Below are positions 29,438-41,441 of a stretch of 64,000 nucleotides of DNA, one piece after another (position 1 is the first letter of the stretch; every line of letters begins with the position of its first letter). Origin of the DNA: Cylindrotheca closterium (lineage: Eukaryota > Bacillariophyta > Bacillariophyceae > Bacillariales > Bacillariaceae). The position numbers were made by a program, and so were the translations under genes. Below the pieces are notes generated by a model that made no database searches, was not told the DNA's origin, and saw nothing but the letters and a program-made list of their open reading frames with translations. The stretch lies in assembly GCA_933822405.4 (NCBI GenBank), contig CAKOGP040000080.1:31482-95481 (forward strand). Direction: 5' to 3'.

Positions 29438-31648
29438 TTATTTGTTGCTTTGATCAATCGTCGTGGTCGTCGTGTCACTGACATTATGGCCATTCAAATT
29501 GAGTGACTGTAGCCATGTCGCTCCTTCCAGAACCTTGGTGTCGGTAATACCCCCATTACCAACACCACCATTGGCTATCGCTGTTGCGAGATTTAGCACT
29601 TTCAAGTCACGAAGGGAGACGAGATCGGCCCAGTCTTTCAATAGTTGGTCCGTCCAACTATCCCCATCCATGGCAAAGGATTGGAGCCAAAGCTTACAGG
29701 AAGACGAGGTGGTGGTCTCTTGGCAGCATTGCAACCATGATTGCGGTTTAATGCCAGTCGATCGAATATCGATGGTACACAAGGCCCTGGTGGAAGATTT
29801 GCTTGTGTTGCGGCCCAAGCTTGGAATTGTTGCATGGCTCGTACTGTTGGAGATGCCTCTTTTGATAATTGTAGTTTTTGGTAGAGACATTGTATTTGTA
29901 TTTGTTGTAGCTGTAGGTGTTGTGGTGAGACTTTGATTGCGTTGTGGGGAACTTCCCGGCGGTGCAAACAAGGAATGAAGAGCACTAGTTCTTGGTGGCG
30001 ATGCAGTGACAGAGTGTGCTGCAGTCTTATGTAGTTCCATTGTTGACACTGGTAGCTTCGGTGGCGGTGGTGCAAACAAAGAGTTCAATCCTGCTGCTGA
30101 AGGGGCAGGTTTTGGTGGCGGTGGTGCAAACAAAGAGTTCAATCCTGCCGGAGGGCCAGGTTTCGGTGGCGGTGGCGCAAACAAAGAGTTTAATCCTGCC
30201 GGAGGAGAATGTCTTGGAGGTTTAGGTGTTGACGGTGCTGGTGGACCGCCAAAGAGGCTTGCTAGCGGATTCGGTAAACTTGGCTTTCTGGGACGCAAGG
30301 TAGGAACCGTTGTCCCTGGCTTGATTTGCAGTAGCTTAGCGATTGGTAAAAGATCAGAAATGCCAGAATTTCCTCTGATTGATAGCGATTGCAGCTCGAC
30401 ACAGCTTGGCGACGAAGCGATGGACCGAACGGTTGCGTTGGTCAACTTAGGACAGTACTCCAAAGATAACTGTTGCAAGGAGGAGGAGGATGCTTGCACG
30501 AGTTTCTTCTTCTGATATTGCTTGACAGGTAGGGCCAAAAGCAGCAACAATACGTGCACGTGAGTATCCGTCAAATCTTCAAAGTGGGTCAAGGTCAGAT
30601 TCTTCAACCTTCCAGCTGGAGGCAAGAATGATTCATCAGCGTGTAGTTTGTCGCCAATGTCTCGGATAATCAAGGTCTCTGGAGGGTACTTGAGTAGTAG
30701 TTTCGCCAAGGTCTTGGTAGTTGCCTCGCCGCTGTTGGAGTGTTGGTTGAATTGCTGATGAACAAAGTTAGTAGCATCCACTGTCCTCCAAAGGGACAAG
30801 GAAGTGGTGACCAACGAATGAAATCTTCTACCCACTTGCGATACCGCCAGCAAATCAATGGGCTCTCCCGCAAGAAAGGAAAGACAATGAATAATGGTTT
30901 CATCTCGGAGTTGTGAGAAAACATTGGGAGTCTTCTTCTTTTTCATAGTTTTATTGTCAGCTGTGTCACTTTCGCTGTCACCACTGATAATAATGTTGAC
31001 ATCCCACATGCCACGGATCCGACGTGGTGTAGGACCATTATTCTTCTTGTTCTTGAAACCAGAAGTGGTGATCGATGTCTTGAGAATGGAGTTGGTCGGT
31101 CTTGAAGTGCCAAAGGGCTGCTGTGTGGCAAACAGAGTTTGCGGTGAAGTTGCGGATGAGATGGATGTTGGCACTTCGGATACTGCGGAAACGGATGCTG
31201 GTTCTGGATGCAAGATATCCAATCGTATACTCGCCAGAATAGAATCGTCTTCCTCAACGAGCTCGGGTATATCACATTCATCATCATCATCACCACCATC
31301 ATCTTCGTTGTGATCTGAAATTTCATAAGAAATCTTCTGAAAAATGTTGGGAGTTTTCAGACATTCATCGGATAGTGGTTCTAATAAGCAAACCTTGCTG
31401 TTGTTGATGCTGATGGAAGGAGTAGTAGCATCCATCACATGTTCAATATCCGTTGCATTCGTTTCTATTTCTTCATTCGACGGAGATTTTGCTGTTGGCA
31501 TTATCTTATTCCAATCCGAACCGTTGATGTCTTCTTTAAGATCGGTTTCGCCTAAGGATTTGTCATTAGGAGTTTCTATTCTTCGTTCGTTGTTTCCATT
31601 ATGGTTGATAGTGAAACTATGTTGTGATGCAGTCGAGTGTAATAGCAT
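29438..31648 (-). CDS. F-box/LRR-like protein with SLFAPP repeat insert
   Basis: 736 residues from an ATG at 31648. Residues 1-235 are disordered and acidic. An F-box lies at about 241-290: QLRDETIIHCLSFLAG, then DLLAVSQVGRRFHSLV and LSLWRTVD. LRR-like strands follow (LKNLTLTHFEDLTDTHV, LQQLSLEYCPKLTNATV, LQSLSIRGNSGISDL). A proline-rich insertion of ~160 residues (about 440-600) carries five copies of a unit such as AGLNSLFAPPPPKP. LRR-like strands then resume to the C-terminus (LKVLNLATAI, WLQSLNLNGHNVSD). Family knowledge: F-box proteins recruit substrates to SCF ubiquitin ligases, with LRRs binding the target. The insertion in the middle of the LRR is unusual. No intron is visible. Confidence 0.75.
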   Translation of the reverse strand: MLLHSTASQHSFTINHNGNNERRIETPNDKSLGETDLKEDINGSDWNKIMPTAKSPSNEEIETNATDIEHVMDATTPSISINNSKVCLLEPLSDECLKTPNIFQKISYEISDHNEDDGGDDDDECDIPELVEEDDSILASIRLDILHPEPASVSAVSEVPTSISSATSPQTLFATQQPFGTSRPTNSILKTSITTSGFKNKKNNGPTPRRIRGMWDVNIIISGDSESDTADNKTMKKKKTPNVFSQLRDETIIHCLSFLAGEPIDLLAVSQVGRRFHSLVTTSLSLWRTVDATNFVHQQFNQHSNSGEATTKTLAKLLLKYPPETLIIRDIGDKLHADESFLPPAGRLKNLTLTHFEDLTDTHVHVLLLLLALPVKQYQKKKLVQASSSSLQQLSLEYCPKLTNATVRSIASSPSCVELQSLSIRGNSGISDLLPIAKLLQIKPGTTVPTLRPRKPSLPNPLASLFGGPPAPSTPKPPRHSPPAGLNSLFAPPPPKPGPPAGLNSLFAPPPPKPAPSAAGLNSLFAPPPPKLPVSTMELHKTAAHSVTASPPRTSALHSLFAPPGSSPQRNQSLTTTPTATTNTNTMSLPKTTIIKRGISNSTSHATIPSLGRNTSKSSTRALCTIDIRSTGIKPQSWLQCCQETTTSSSCKLWLQSFAMDGDSWTDQLLKDWADLVSLRDLKVLNLATAIANGGVGNGGITDTKVLEGATWLQSLNLNGHNVSDTTTTTIDQSNK
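30055..30220 (-). repeat. Tandem 51-54 bp repeat encoding SLFAPPPPKP
   Basis: Three near-identical units, each with GTGCAAACAAAGAGTT on the plus strand. Two diverged units lie at either side. Together they encode the five SLFAPP or SLFGGPP copies of the F-box protein. Confidence 0.85.
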
Positions 31649-32160
31649 ATCTTGTGTTGTTAAAGGAGCTTACACACACTAGAAGCGGGTATGTGTTGCT
31701 CTCATTGAGAGAATTAGATCAGACAGGATTGAATATTTTTATATGCAAATAAATTGGAATTTCGATGCGAAACGATCACGAGCCGAGCTTTCGATTGGAC
31801 GGAGATGCAGAATTTTAGACTCCCACCTTTTGTCTCTACATACAGCGTCAGTACTTTTCGCTTCATTTCGACCAAAAATTGACTGAGACCTCTCGGGCGA
31901 ATATGCCTAATTCGGTTCACGTGTCAGTCCACGATGACGATTTAAAATAGACGACCTCGCATACCGGTATACCTATTCTATGTCAAAGTTGTGATGGAGA
32001 TGAATTATTAGTATTGCAAACAGTATCAGTATATTAGAATCAGAAAGTATAATATGGAAGTCATATTTTATTATAAATATTCAATATCGTTTAGTAACTG
32101 AAACAACATAAACAACATGCGGGTATGATAGTGGTAGCTTGCTAAATAGATCCAATCCTT
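31649..32160. other. Intergenic
   Basis: F-box promoter side and myosin 3' flank. A/T-rich with no gene-like ORF or repeat. Confidence 0.55.
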
Positions 32161-35100
32161 TTAGAAAGCTTGGTTTCGTGATTGTCCAAAAGCCCTTGAT
32201 GGTTGCTGTCTTGCTCCATCAAAACCAGACTTGGAACCCTGACTTCGACCTTGTCCAAAGCCGCCATTTTCTCTATCACTGGAATTCGAATTGGAAAACC
32301 CAATCTTGGGGGCATCCGAAAATTCAGCAAAGTCAGCATCGAATGCGTGGTTTCCTCCAAATGGGTCAGCTTGCTGGTTGCCGGATCCCGATTGTCTCGA
32401 GTTATCACTTTGAAGAGAGGAAAAAGTCTGGGTTGGCTCCAAGTGTTCTCCCCCGCTTCCTCTTCCGTCGGTTCCTTGGGCAAAAAATTGGTGCTCCAAG
32501 ACCTGTCTCATGGAACTGATTCTCTTGGTTGGATCATGATGTAGCAGACGCTTCAACAAGTCGCGTGCAGGACTGCCATCGGGAATATGTCGAAGAGCTT
32601 TTCGTAAGATCTGTTCGTCCCACATTCCAATCTTCGCAACTTCGGCAGAGCTCATGGCTCTCTTTCCGCGGCATGCATAGGGTCCAAGTGGAAGACCAGC
32701 AAGAGCTTCATATAGCACAACACCATATGCCCAAATATCATAAGTAGTGTGTGCTGGAATTGAAACCACGGATGCAGAGAACTTGTTTTGCGTTTGAGCG
32801 GCTCTCCTTTGCTCCACGATAATGGCTTCAGGAGGATGGTAAAATCCTCGGCCTGGATCAGTGGGTCTGCCAAGTTTGACACACCCACCAACTCCCAACA
32901 TTTTCCATCGGCTCCCAAATTTACCAATATTGTGTGTTCCAAAGTCACCATGGATGATTCCGTGCTCGTGCAAGTGCAACAACGAAATTCCAATGCGCTT
33001 CAAAGCCTTCAAAGGAAACGCCTTGCCATGCTTTCGCATGTCCAGCATGAGATTCTCCGCAGTAGTGTCAGCACCCTCCATGGTGATACAGTATCCAGGT
33101 TCGGCCATGGCTTCCGAGTAGGCAGCATGTTGTACAGTGTGGTGCACACTAATGACAGCAGGTACGTAGTGGCGAGACAAGTGGAAATCCTTGCGAATCT
33201 TCAATTCTCTTTCGACAATCTCCGAGCGAGAAGTGAGCTTGGCAATGACTTGCTGTCCTTTCTCCTTTCGAATCTGGCGTAGTTTGTCATCGATCGTTTG
33301 CTGCGTCTTGGACGTCATTGTTGACCGCATGCTCATCTTGGAAACTCCAGAGACGAGTGAAGCATCGTCCATGTCTTCCAAAAAGTCATCACCCTTGTTG
33401 TTCTTTTCTTCATGTAGAACAGTGTAGGCTCCACTAGCATTTGGTGGTGGATCGTATCGAAGTGCGTAAAAGATTTGAGTATCACTGACTGGATTGGTGT
33501 AGGCTGGGCGTTGGTTGACGACCTCCAAGGTATTGAACAGACGCAACATCACTCTCATTTCATGTTTGCACACTGGAGTTGCTGATCCAAGCGCAATCTT
33601 TCCATCTGGTCCTTCGACGTGCGCAAGAGCCAAGACTTGTGGTTGGGTACACGACTGAAGGACCTTAGCTACAACTTGGTAGTACAAATCTTCGCAGTTG
33701 GTAACAATGTGGTTCCATGAGAAGTGATGAGGAACAAGTTGAGCTCTGATCTTTTCCTTAAGATCAACAGGAAGATCACGCTTCAGAAGGTTGTGAACAA
33801 TGAAGTGAGAATGCTCATTGTCAGTGGCGACTTGGATCGGCAAGAGACCAGTCTTCTTGTCAACTTGGAGAGCAAATTCTGGAGCATGATTCAAGAGTCC
33901 CATGATGGTACGATCATCGGCATTGTGGATAAAGGCAAGGTGTAGAGGACTGTGACCTTCTCCATTCAAGATTCCGGCAGCTTCTGGGTACTCCATCAAA
34001 ATGGCATTCGTGACAGCCGAAGAGCAGAGGTACTTGATTGCAGTGACCAAGGGAAGATCTCCATGCATGTCAGTTCGGGAGACGGCCCCAGCAAAGCAAG
34101 TCAACAATGTCTTGACGACAACTGGATCAACCACCTCGCCGCATCGCAATAGCAAGTGTAAGGGAAGATCGCCGTTCTCATCGGTTCTCTTAGCAGAAGC
34201 AAAGTTCTCGGCAAGAAGTGCAGTGATAACTCCAATCGAAGCATGGTTGCGACAGGCAATGTGAAGTGGCAAGCCACCACCAGAGTTTACTGGCGGCCGG
34301 TAAACCATTGTGTAGGCACCTTCTGGGCTCTTGGACAAAAGGAACTTGATGGCCTCGACGGCATCATAGTTGGCAGCAACATGAATGGGAAGACGACCCA
34401 TCTTATCGACGTCATTGATTCCTTCCTTGTAGGCACTGTGGATGATTTCAAGTGCAGGCAAGTTGTCATGAGCAGAAGCATGGTGAATGGGGAGAGCACC
34501 CATATTGTCACGGTGGATCAATGCCTTGGGGAACAAGACCAAAATCATATCAATCAACAAAGTCCATGCTCCACTATGCCTGGCAATCTTGTGCAAAGCC
34601 AGTTCTCCAGTCTTCATATCAGCTTGCTCGGCAAGTTCTGGGTGCTTGTCGAGGATGTTCTCCACCATGGCCCAGTTCTCTTGTTGAATTTCATTGAAGA
34701 GTGCTTGAAGTTCAGCACTGTCAACACGTGTGGCCACTTGGCGTTGGGGAACAACGGGTGCTAATTGACGCTCACGAACAACGTGCTTGGGAGATTCCAC
34801 ATGTCTTGGCGCGGACATCGGTGAAGGTGCACTGAGACTCTCCATCAACTGTTCGCGAGACTTGGCACCACGATACATGGCTTGAACAGAAACCACAGCA
34901 CGAATAATATCATCTTCTGTTGGTCCTTCGGGTTCTGCGACTCCATACTTCTGCGACCGCCATGCTCTTTGAATGATCGTTGCTGCAGTGCGACGAGCAA
35001 GTTGAATTTCAAATATATACATCCTGGCGGACCATTGGCGCCACGCACATTGGATCATGCGGGCTGCCCGGAAATCCATTATCAACATGGCATAGTACTC

Positions 35101-38100
35101 GCGGCATAGCTTTCCACGAACAATCTTTTGAATCTTGGATGCTGCATCGTAAAATTTTTCGGATCTCAAAGACTCAATGCGGTCGAAAGCTTCACGACGC
35201 AAGAATACTTTTGTGCGCCCCAATTGAAGACCAGCGACTGCGCAACGAGAGGCAAAGTCCAAATCCAAAAACTCTTCTTGGGTCTCTGGTCGAGAGACCC
35301 GGTGGTTGTCTTCACGGTCTCCTCTCTTGTTCTTCTTCTTGTTGTACTTGGTTCTTTGCTGTTCCGGGGTCATCATTGAACTCTCCACTGCCAGTGATCT
35401 GGAAAGATTTGGCTGACCCTTGTTCATCTTGGACAAAGCATCATGATGTGGCTTGGTCTCAACGATGGCGTAGTTGGAAGTTGAAGTAGCCTGGCGTTGG
35501 CGCTCCAACTCCAATTGAACTTGCATAGCCTCGTGATCCACCATCCAAAGATCCATGGCAATCTTACCAATCAAACGCTTCAACTCTTCAGCCTTGTCTT
35601 CATTTGCAGTGCCACCTGGAGAAAACATGGGAGAGCGAATGCCGCCAAAGCTGTTTGGTGCTGGCTGATGGCTGTCGGGTCCCAGAATGTAGTATCGGGC
35701 AACAAAGACGTCGTGTGGATAACGAGTAGGGTATCCAGCACGACTGACGCGGACAGCTTCCAACACTCCACCACATCTCAATTGATCCACAACATTCTTG
35801 GGCTCGAAAAAGTCGGGAATCAATTCATCATTCGGCTTGAGGCATCTCACGTAGTGTGGAATGGTTTTCTCAATACGGGCTCGAAGAGTTCGTAGTTGTG
35901 AGGCAAATTGGAAAGAAACGGACTTGGTGGCGACGGTACCACGTCCACCACGATCTTCGGATCGGACAAACCGGTTGATATCTTGAATCAATTCAAAGTC
36001 AGAAGTCTTAAGCAATTCAGAGGACGCTGAAGGAAGCTGGTCCTTGTTCTTCTCCATCCATCCATCGGGTGTGTATTCGACTAGACCAGCATAGTGCTCA
36101 ATGCTAAAGACATAGTCCACACGTTGCTTCGAAGTGGCGAAGAATCGAGAGTGCTTGTCACACCGAGCATACAGGTATCGAGTAAACTTTTGGTCGCTAC
36201 TGCGTGGCAAAATACATTGTTCATCCAAAAGAGCAAAGATACCAGTGTGCTTCATATCAATCAAGTCGAGAACATCCTGGTTATCAGGAAAGGCAATGAA
36301 CTTCCACATGATTCCTTCCTTTTCATACTCCTGCTGTTCCAATTTGAAGACGTATCGGTTGAACTGTTGTTGCAAGGCTTCGTTGGTGTAGTTGATGCAA
36401 ATTTGTTCAAACGAGTTGATTTTAAAGGATTCAAAACCGAAAATATCCAAAACTCCAATAGAAGCAGCCTTTGCAGCTTGATTGGATGATTCAGTAGTGA
36501 TTGAAGCATTGATTTGTTGGACAATAAAATCAAAAGCGGCACCATAGACAGCCTTGATGAGTGCTTCGCATGCTTTTCCAGATTCCTCAATCGTCAAAAG
36601 CTTCTCGACAGACTCGTTGGCAGCTACGATTGATTTCGAAGTCAATGCCGCAGCAAGTCCATCAAAGGAGATTCCCATCAATGCAGCGCACGCCAAGGCA
36701 GACTTAGTCTTGTCCAATTTACAGGACTCTCCATCTTCGGATGGGGTAAAGCTCATGTTTCCGGCAAACAAGATGGCAACGATCAATCTCATCAGCGATT
36801 GGATGGTTTCTCCTTGGAATCCCATGGTCATCTGTATCATTGTCGCAAATATATTCGTGAGTCATTTGATCAAAAACAGCACGTAACTGATTCGAATCAA
36901 GTTTTTCTTACCATGGCTTCCAACATCTCGTTGTGGTTTTCTTGATCACTGACACCATCACGTCGATCAAAGGTACCACTGTCCGCAAGCAGTCTAAAGT
37001 CGTGTACTGTCTTTCCTCCCAAGAAAAAGTCTTGGCGTTCTCTTGCCGAAGCAGCTTCCAAGAATTGGTAGAAAACGTGGTAGTTACGTTCTCCAGGTGA
37101 GGGATGGATCAGACGAACCTTTTCCAATAGATAAGTTTCAATACTTGCGCCTGATAGCTTTCCATTCTTGGAAAAGTTGATATCAATGTACTTTCCGAAA
37201 CGAGAAGAGTTATCGTTCCGAATGGTACGAGCATTTCCAAATGCTTCCAAAATAGGATTCGATTGAAGAACCTGTTGCTCGATGGAAAAGTTATCCGACC
37301 GAGATGTATCGGCGGTATTTCGTGGCGACTTGCTTGGAGTGGATTGGTACTCGGCTTCTGCTCGCTTTCGGGACAGCATGGCAAAATAGTTGAGGACAAT
37401 CTTGGTGGTGACAGTCTTTCCAGCACCAGATTCTCCCGAAACAAGAATCGATTGGTTGGCAGGAGAAACTTGATGATCGTCATTTCCAGCCATAAGTGTG
37501 TTGTTTTCCAATCCTCGAAGCATCTGTCTATAGGCATCATCGGCAGTTTGGTATACATGAGGATGTAGCCTGTGGGGGCTACGAGCTGCGGTTGGAGCAG
37601 GTTTCTTGTGCCCCTTCTTGTAGGGTGTAACAAATTTGGAAGTCTCCGTCAATGTCGAAGCATTATTATTCTTTCCTTGTTCTCCTTGAATTCGATACTT
37701 GTTCATCGTTTCATCGGAATACAAATCCATACGCTTGAAAGGATTGACCGCAATCATAATGGGACCAGTGGATGTATAGATAATATCAGCATCATACCGC
37801 AACCTGAGGGCATGAAGAATAGCAGGTTCATGCAAATGTGTCAATTCAATAAGATCATCCACACCTCCCACTACAGAACTGTTCAAAGTCGTGGACGGTG
37901 ATGCAATGACACCCGATTGAGGATCCTCACCCGAGACCTGAAAGGACGATGGAAGATTTCTCAATTTGATATCGTCGTGATCAGCAGTCTTCAATTGTTC
38001 AGGGTCTACTTGAATCACTTCTTCAAAGTCCACTTCATTGGCAAAATATTGACTTCCGCTTCGTTTGATGCGTCTTCCGGCGGCACCTGCTCGGTTGCTT

Positions 38101-38246
38101 CCTTCAATATTCCGATCATTGACCAAGGTGATATTGATCAACTCAACGCCTCCAATAGTTACATCTTCCTTTCCAACAATCACTGCGGGTACCCAACCCC
38201 AAGCACTGGACTCTCGTCGGAACCAAACCCTTTGATTGAGCTCCAT
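32161..38246 (-). CDS. Myosin-IQ-ankyrin-pseudokinase fusion (2 exons)
   Basis: Exons 38246-36912 and 36831-32161, about 2001 residues. An SH3-like start (VWFRRESSAWGWVPA) leads the motor: P-loop GESGAGKT (~268), switch I NDNSSRFGK, switch II DIFGFESF, actin-site HYVRCLKPND and converter-side LRCGGVLEAVRVSRAG. Four IQ motifs follow (KIQKIVRGKLC near 1010, MIQCAWRQWSA, IIQRAWRSQ, SVQAMYRG). Seven or eight ankyrin-like repeats of the LPLHxA type span ~1150-1465. The C-terminus is a kinase fold: VIAK, IIHGDFGTHN (D1741, N1746), then LGVGG where DFG is expected, so the Mg-binding Asp is Gly, and DIWAYGVVLYEAL. It ends in a Q/N/G-rich tail. Inference: an actin motor with a pseudokinase cargo or regulatory domain. 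Class is unassigned. Confidence 0.9.
36832..36911 (-). other. Intron in myosin motor, phase 0
   Basis: Minus-strand donor GTAAGA follows the ATG codon of MLEAM and acceptor ATACAG precedes ATGACCATGGG. The join reads MLEAM-MTMGF, the expected motor sequence before the LIVAILFAGN helix. 80 bp. Confidence 0.88.
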
Positions 38247-38521
38247 ACTGTGAGGATTGTGAGGAAAGCAACCTGAATTTTAGGTAGTTTTCGGTTGTCC
38301 TGTTTTCTTGTTTTACTCAGTAATTCAACGCCGTATTCACAAGATTAAATGTTTGTTGCTTTTATTACAACAAGAGACTGGTTTTGTTTCAATCCAATGG
38401 GATCTATAAGGTAATGTTCTTGTCTCAATCGAACAAACCTCTCTTTCTCAGGTTTCCAATTTTGATTTTCTGTTGCGAGAGGACCGTGAGGTAGACCTCC
38501 AAACAGGCGCACGCTACGCTA

Positions 38522-38998
38522 ATGCACCGGCCGCTCGGTAGGTCAATCGTATCTTTTTGGGTGTTGTTGGCAGGGACCGCTCGATTTATCACGCCCGTCC
38601 AACCACAAGCAGAAACCTACGTCAAGCCTACTCCAACCGACGGTTATTTTACGCTTCCAAACGGATTTCAAAATCTCGGACACCGCGACTGTTGGATCAA
38701 CGGACGACGCCCATGAGCATTTGAATTCACGCAGTACGGAAATTGCGTATACTTGTACATGAAACAATCAACGGATCCAAATTCGGGACTTGCATTGGAT
38801 CGTGAATCGTATTGGAAGGTCCATTGGCAAAAGCTTCCACGAAGGATTTGGCACACAAGATCCAAACGAAGAATGGGCATGGGAATGAATCAGAATAAGG
38901 ATTCCAATCGGCATTTTGCCTCACCTTTTGAAGCCCGCAGCATGACACTTGCCGTCAACGGCGGATTGGAATGGACATTCCACACAGCAGTATCATGA
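38522..38998 (+). pseudogene. Possible frameshifted secreted-protein gene
   Basis: The first ORF (38522-38716) starts with a signal-like segment (IVSFWVLLAGTA) and reads through YFTLPNGFQNL and DCWING, then stops. The sequence continues coding-like in another frame from 38717 (AFEFTQYGNCVYLYM, then SYWKVHWQKLP) to a stop at 38998. A third frame gives GFGTQDPNEEWAW in between. This looks like one small Cys/Trp-containing secreted domain broken by frameshifts. I recognise no family, and an unseen intron is possible. Confidence 0.35.
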
Positions 38999-40295
38999 TG
39001 TTAAAAGATCAACAGCAGCCAGGCCAGCCAGGAGCCACCAGCATGCTACGACGAAATGACAACGACGAACGACGAATCCTCCATCCTGGATACGGATAGT
39101 ATCTGGCTGATCTTTCAATGACTTCATTTGCATAGCAACGCGTCCATCCTATAGATATTGGTTGAGCGCATATTCAAGATCTCCTTCAAGAACCGGATAG
39201 TCGTCACACGACGAAACAAGAACAACTGGCCCAATGATCCAGAAACGACCAGAGCAGCGTGCACTTGATTTCTTCGTCTACTACAAAATGGCAATGCTCG
39301 ATTCGATTCCAAGACTGAAGAAATGCTGCGTCGCAATGGTAATCGATGGGAAAGGAAGTCTGGCATCATCGTGCATCAATAAGAACCATGGCGGAAGAGC
39401 AGCTTTCTGAGAAGAAGCATGAGATCAGAGATGGTGATGACTGAGAATTAAATAACTTTTTTATAGTTACGCTGGATCAAACCAAGAGGCACGATGATTC
39501 GCTCAGACCAATACGAGCAAAGAATGAAGATTGATGATTCCATGGTGTTGCCGTGCTTTCCAAATAGTGGGACAAGAATGTCCAACCACCGCTGAAATGA
39601 CTACCAAGTTGAATTTGGATCGCTTGTGATATCTGGAGGGTGCGATAGGTTCATTTGGATCCAAGAGGCAACAATAAGCTAGTATTTGGTTAGTCTTGGA
39701 TCACGAATCTTTGTGGCTGCTGGGAAATCAATATTGTACATACACAAGAGATTTTTGTGTGTGGTGGTCGAGCATTGACAAGCGCAAGATCATATGTATG
39801 GCGATGTTATGCTGATGCGACGGCGATGGAAACGACAGGCTACAATGTTTCAGACCAAACGATATCGGAATTGATGTGACGACGATGATCAATCAAACTA
39901 ACTACATACTACTCAAGAAGAGGATTTCCTTCTTCTTGTTCGTACCTGAAGCAAGCACCAGCCTGGTGTGATTTGCTCAGGCATTATTTGCAGCTGCGAT
40001 GGATAATAAAGCTATCATGCCGAATTTTTCTAAGCCAAGCAGCAAGTCCGTCGTGAACTAAGACTAAGGCATCCCCCAATAATAGTCCAAGCAGCTCGTA
40101 CCGTACATCCCTATACACCATGGGAGGAGTTCGACTCGTGTGACCAACTCTAACCCCGGTCATTAATTATAATGTGAAATTGCAATAAGATCCACCGTTT
40201 CACTGTCACGCCTCCGTCATCACCATCCTATCACCATTCATTCAAGCGGTATAAACTGTACGAGTATATAAGAACGACATATACCCAGCAATATC
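38999..40295. other. Gene-free stretch, 1.3 kb
   Basis: No ORF of gene-like composition, RNA gene or long repeat was seen. A TATA-like TATATAAG lies about 30 bp upstream of the ATG at 40296 and likely belongs to that gene. Confidence 0.5.
40264..40271 (+). promoter_or_regulatory. TATA-like element
   Basis: TATATAAG about 30 bp before the ATG of the acidic protein gene. The short distance implies a very short 5' leader if it is used. Confidence 0.4.
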
Positions 40296-40886
40296 ATGAA
40301 AACTTCCAAGACGTCTAAAACTACAAAGGCATCAAACAGCGAGCAGAAACAACGCAAGCGAAAAGCACCATCCAATGATGATGATGATGATGATGATGAT
40401 TCAGCATCGCCCGACAACAGTAAGCGGCCTAGTAGTAGTAGTAGTAGTACTGGAGGAATAATAAGGAGACCTGCCGATGATCAAGACAATAATGTCAGAG
40501 ATGATGCAGACAATAATTCGAGCGATTATCCTGGAGACAGTAGCTGCAGCGATTCGTCCGGAGAAGGACCTGATTTTGGGCCATGGTCAGAAGACGAAGA
40601 AGACAATGATGATGACGAAGAAGATGACGAAGAAGGTCGTGAGGATCCAAGGACAGTCTCCCGCCAGATTATGGAACTTGGCAGGAAGGTGGCTCTTTAC
40701 AAAACATCCACCCGAAATGAAATGATTTCTAGATGTCTCCAAATGATGCATTTAGGACAAGATGTCTCGTCGATGATTGATGAAATAGATGGATGGGGAG
40801 AGAAACCATCGAGCAAAAATAATGCGGTGGAAGAGTGGACAGTCGAGTTTATGATTCAGAAATTGCATTTCAAGATGTGTCGCTAA
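40296..40886 (+). CDS. Small acidic, probably nuclear protein
   Basis: 196 residues. The N-terminus is Lys/Thr/Ser-rich with KQRKRKA, a likely nuclear localisation signal. Poly-Asp, poly-Ser and D/E-rich tracts fill residues 30-115. The last ~75 residues look folded and helical (VSRQIMELGRKVALYKT, ISRCLQMMHLGQDVSSMIDE, WTVEFMIQKLHFKM). I do not recognise the domain. It has an ATG with a plausible TATA element upstream and a single exon. The acidic core is encoded by (GAT)n-rich DNA, so expansion of triplets may have shaped it. Function unknown. Confidence 0.5.
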   Translation: MKTSKTSKTTKASNSEQKQRKRKAPSNDDDDDDDDSASPDNSKRPSSSSSSTGGIIRRPADDQDNNVRDDADNNSSDYPGDSSCSDSSGEGPDFGPWSEDEEDNDDDEEDDEEGREDPRTVSRQIMELGRKVALYKTSTRNEMISRCLQMMHLGQDVSSMIDEIDGWGEKPSSKNNAVEEWTVEFMIQKLHFKMCR

Positions 40887-41420
40887 ATACTGTGGTAAGA
40901 TGCAGGATGGAAAAAGTAAAGGACAAGACAGCAGGACGCTCAAGTTCACAACATATGTTCAATTGAAATAGTTATCATCTTCAGTGCTAGTTTCCTTTTG
41001 TTCTATTATTCCTGTATCCAATCACTGCGTTACCGATGGATTCTTTGTTCTGTACTATAGTCATCATTATAGTGCGGACGTCCAAGCAGATGGGCAATAT
41101 CGATCATTGCTTGGCTCATTCAATCTTTTGAATGATATCACGACCATTATTCATTGCTTCCAATGCAGATGATTGATTTTGATTGAGAGTATAGCAGGCA
41201 GCCATCTATATCCTTCGCCTCTACCGGTACCACCTAGAAAGTCAATCAACATCGGTTGTCCCCTTCTTTTTCTGGAGTAGGAATAGGATTAGGATTGTTA
41301 GTACCATTCATTCCTTCACGTCTGACGACACACCAATACGCAATCTGTCGCTATAGACTCACTCTTACCATCGTCATGATTTGATTCAATATGTCAATGT
41401 TTGCTGTAACGATGAGAATG

Positions 41421-41441
41421 CTTATATATATATATATATAT
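41421..41441. repeat. (TA)n microsatellite
   Basis: About ten TA units in the gene-free stretch. Confidence 0.9.

Noticed and set aside
30006..30515. Gly-rich plus ORF with repeats
   Set aside because: Antisense of the SLFAPP repeats in the F-box gene; no start context or domain.
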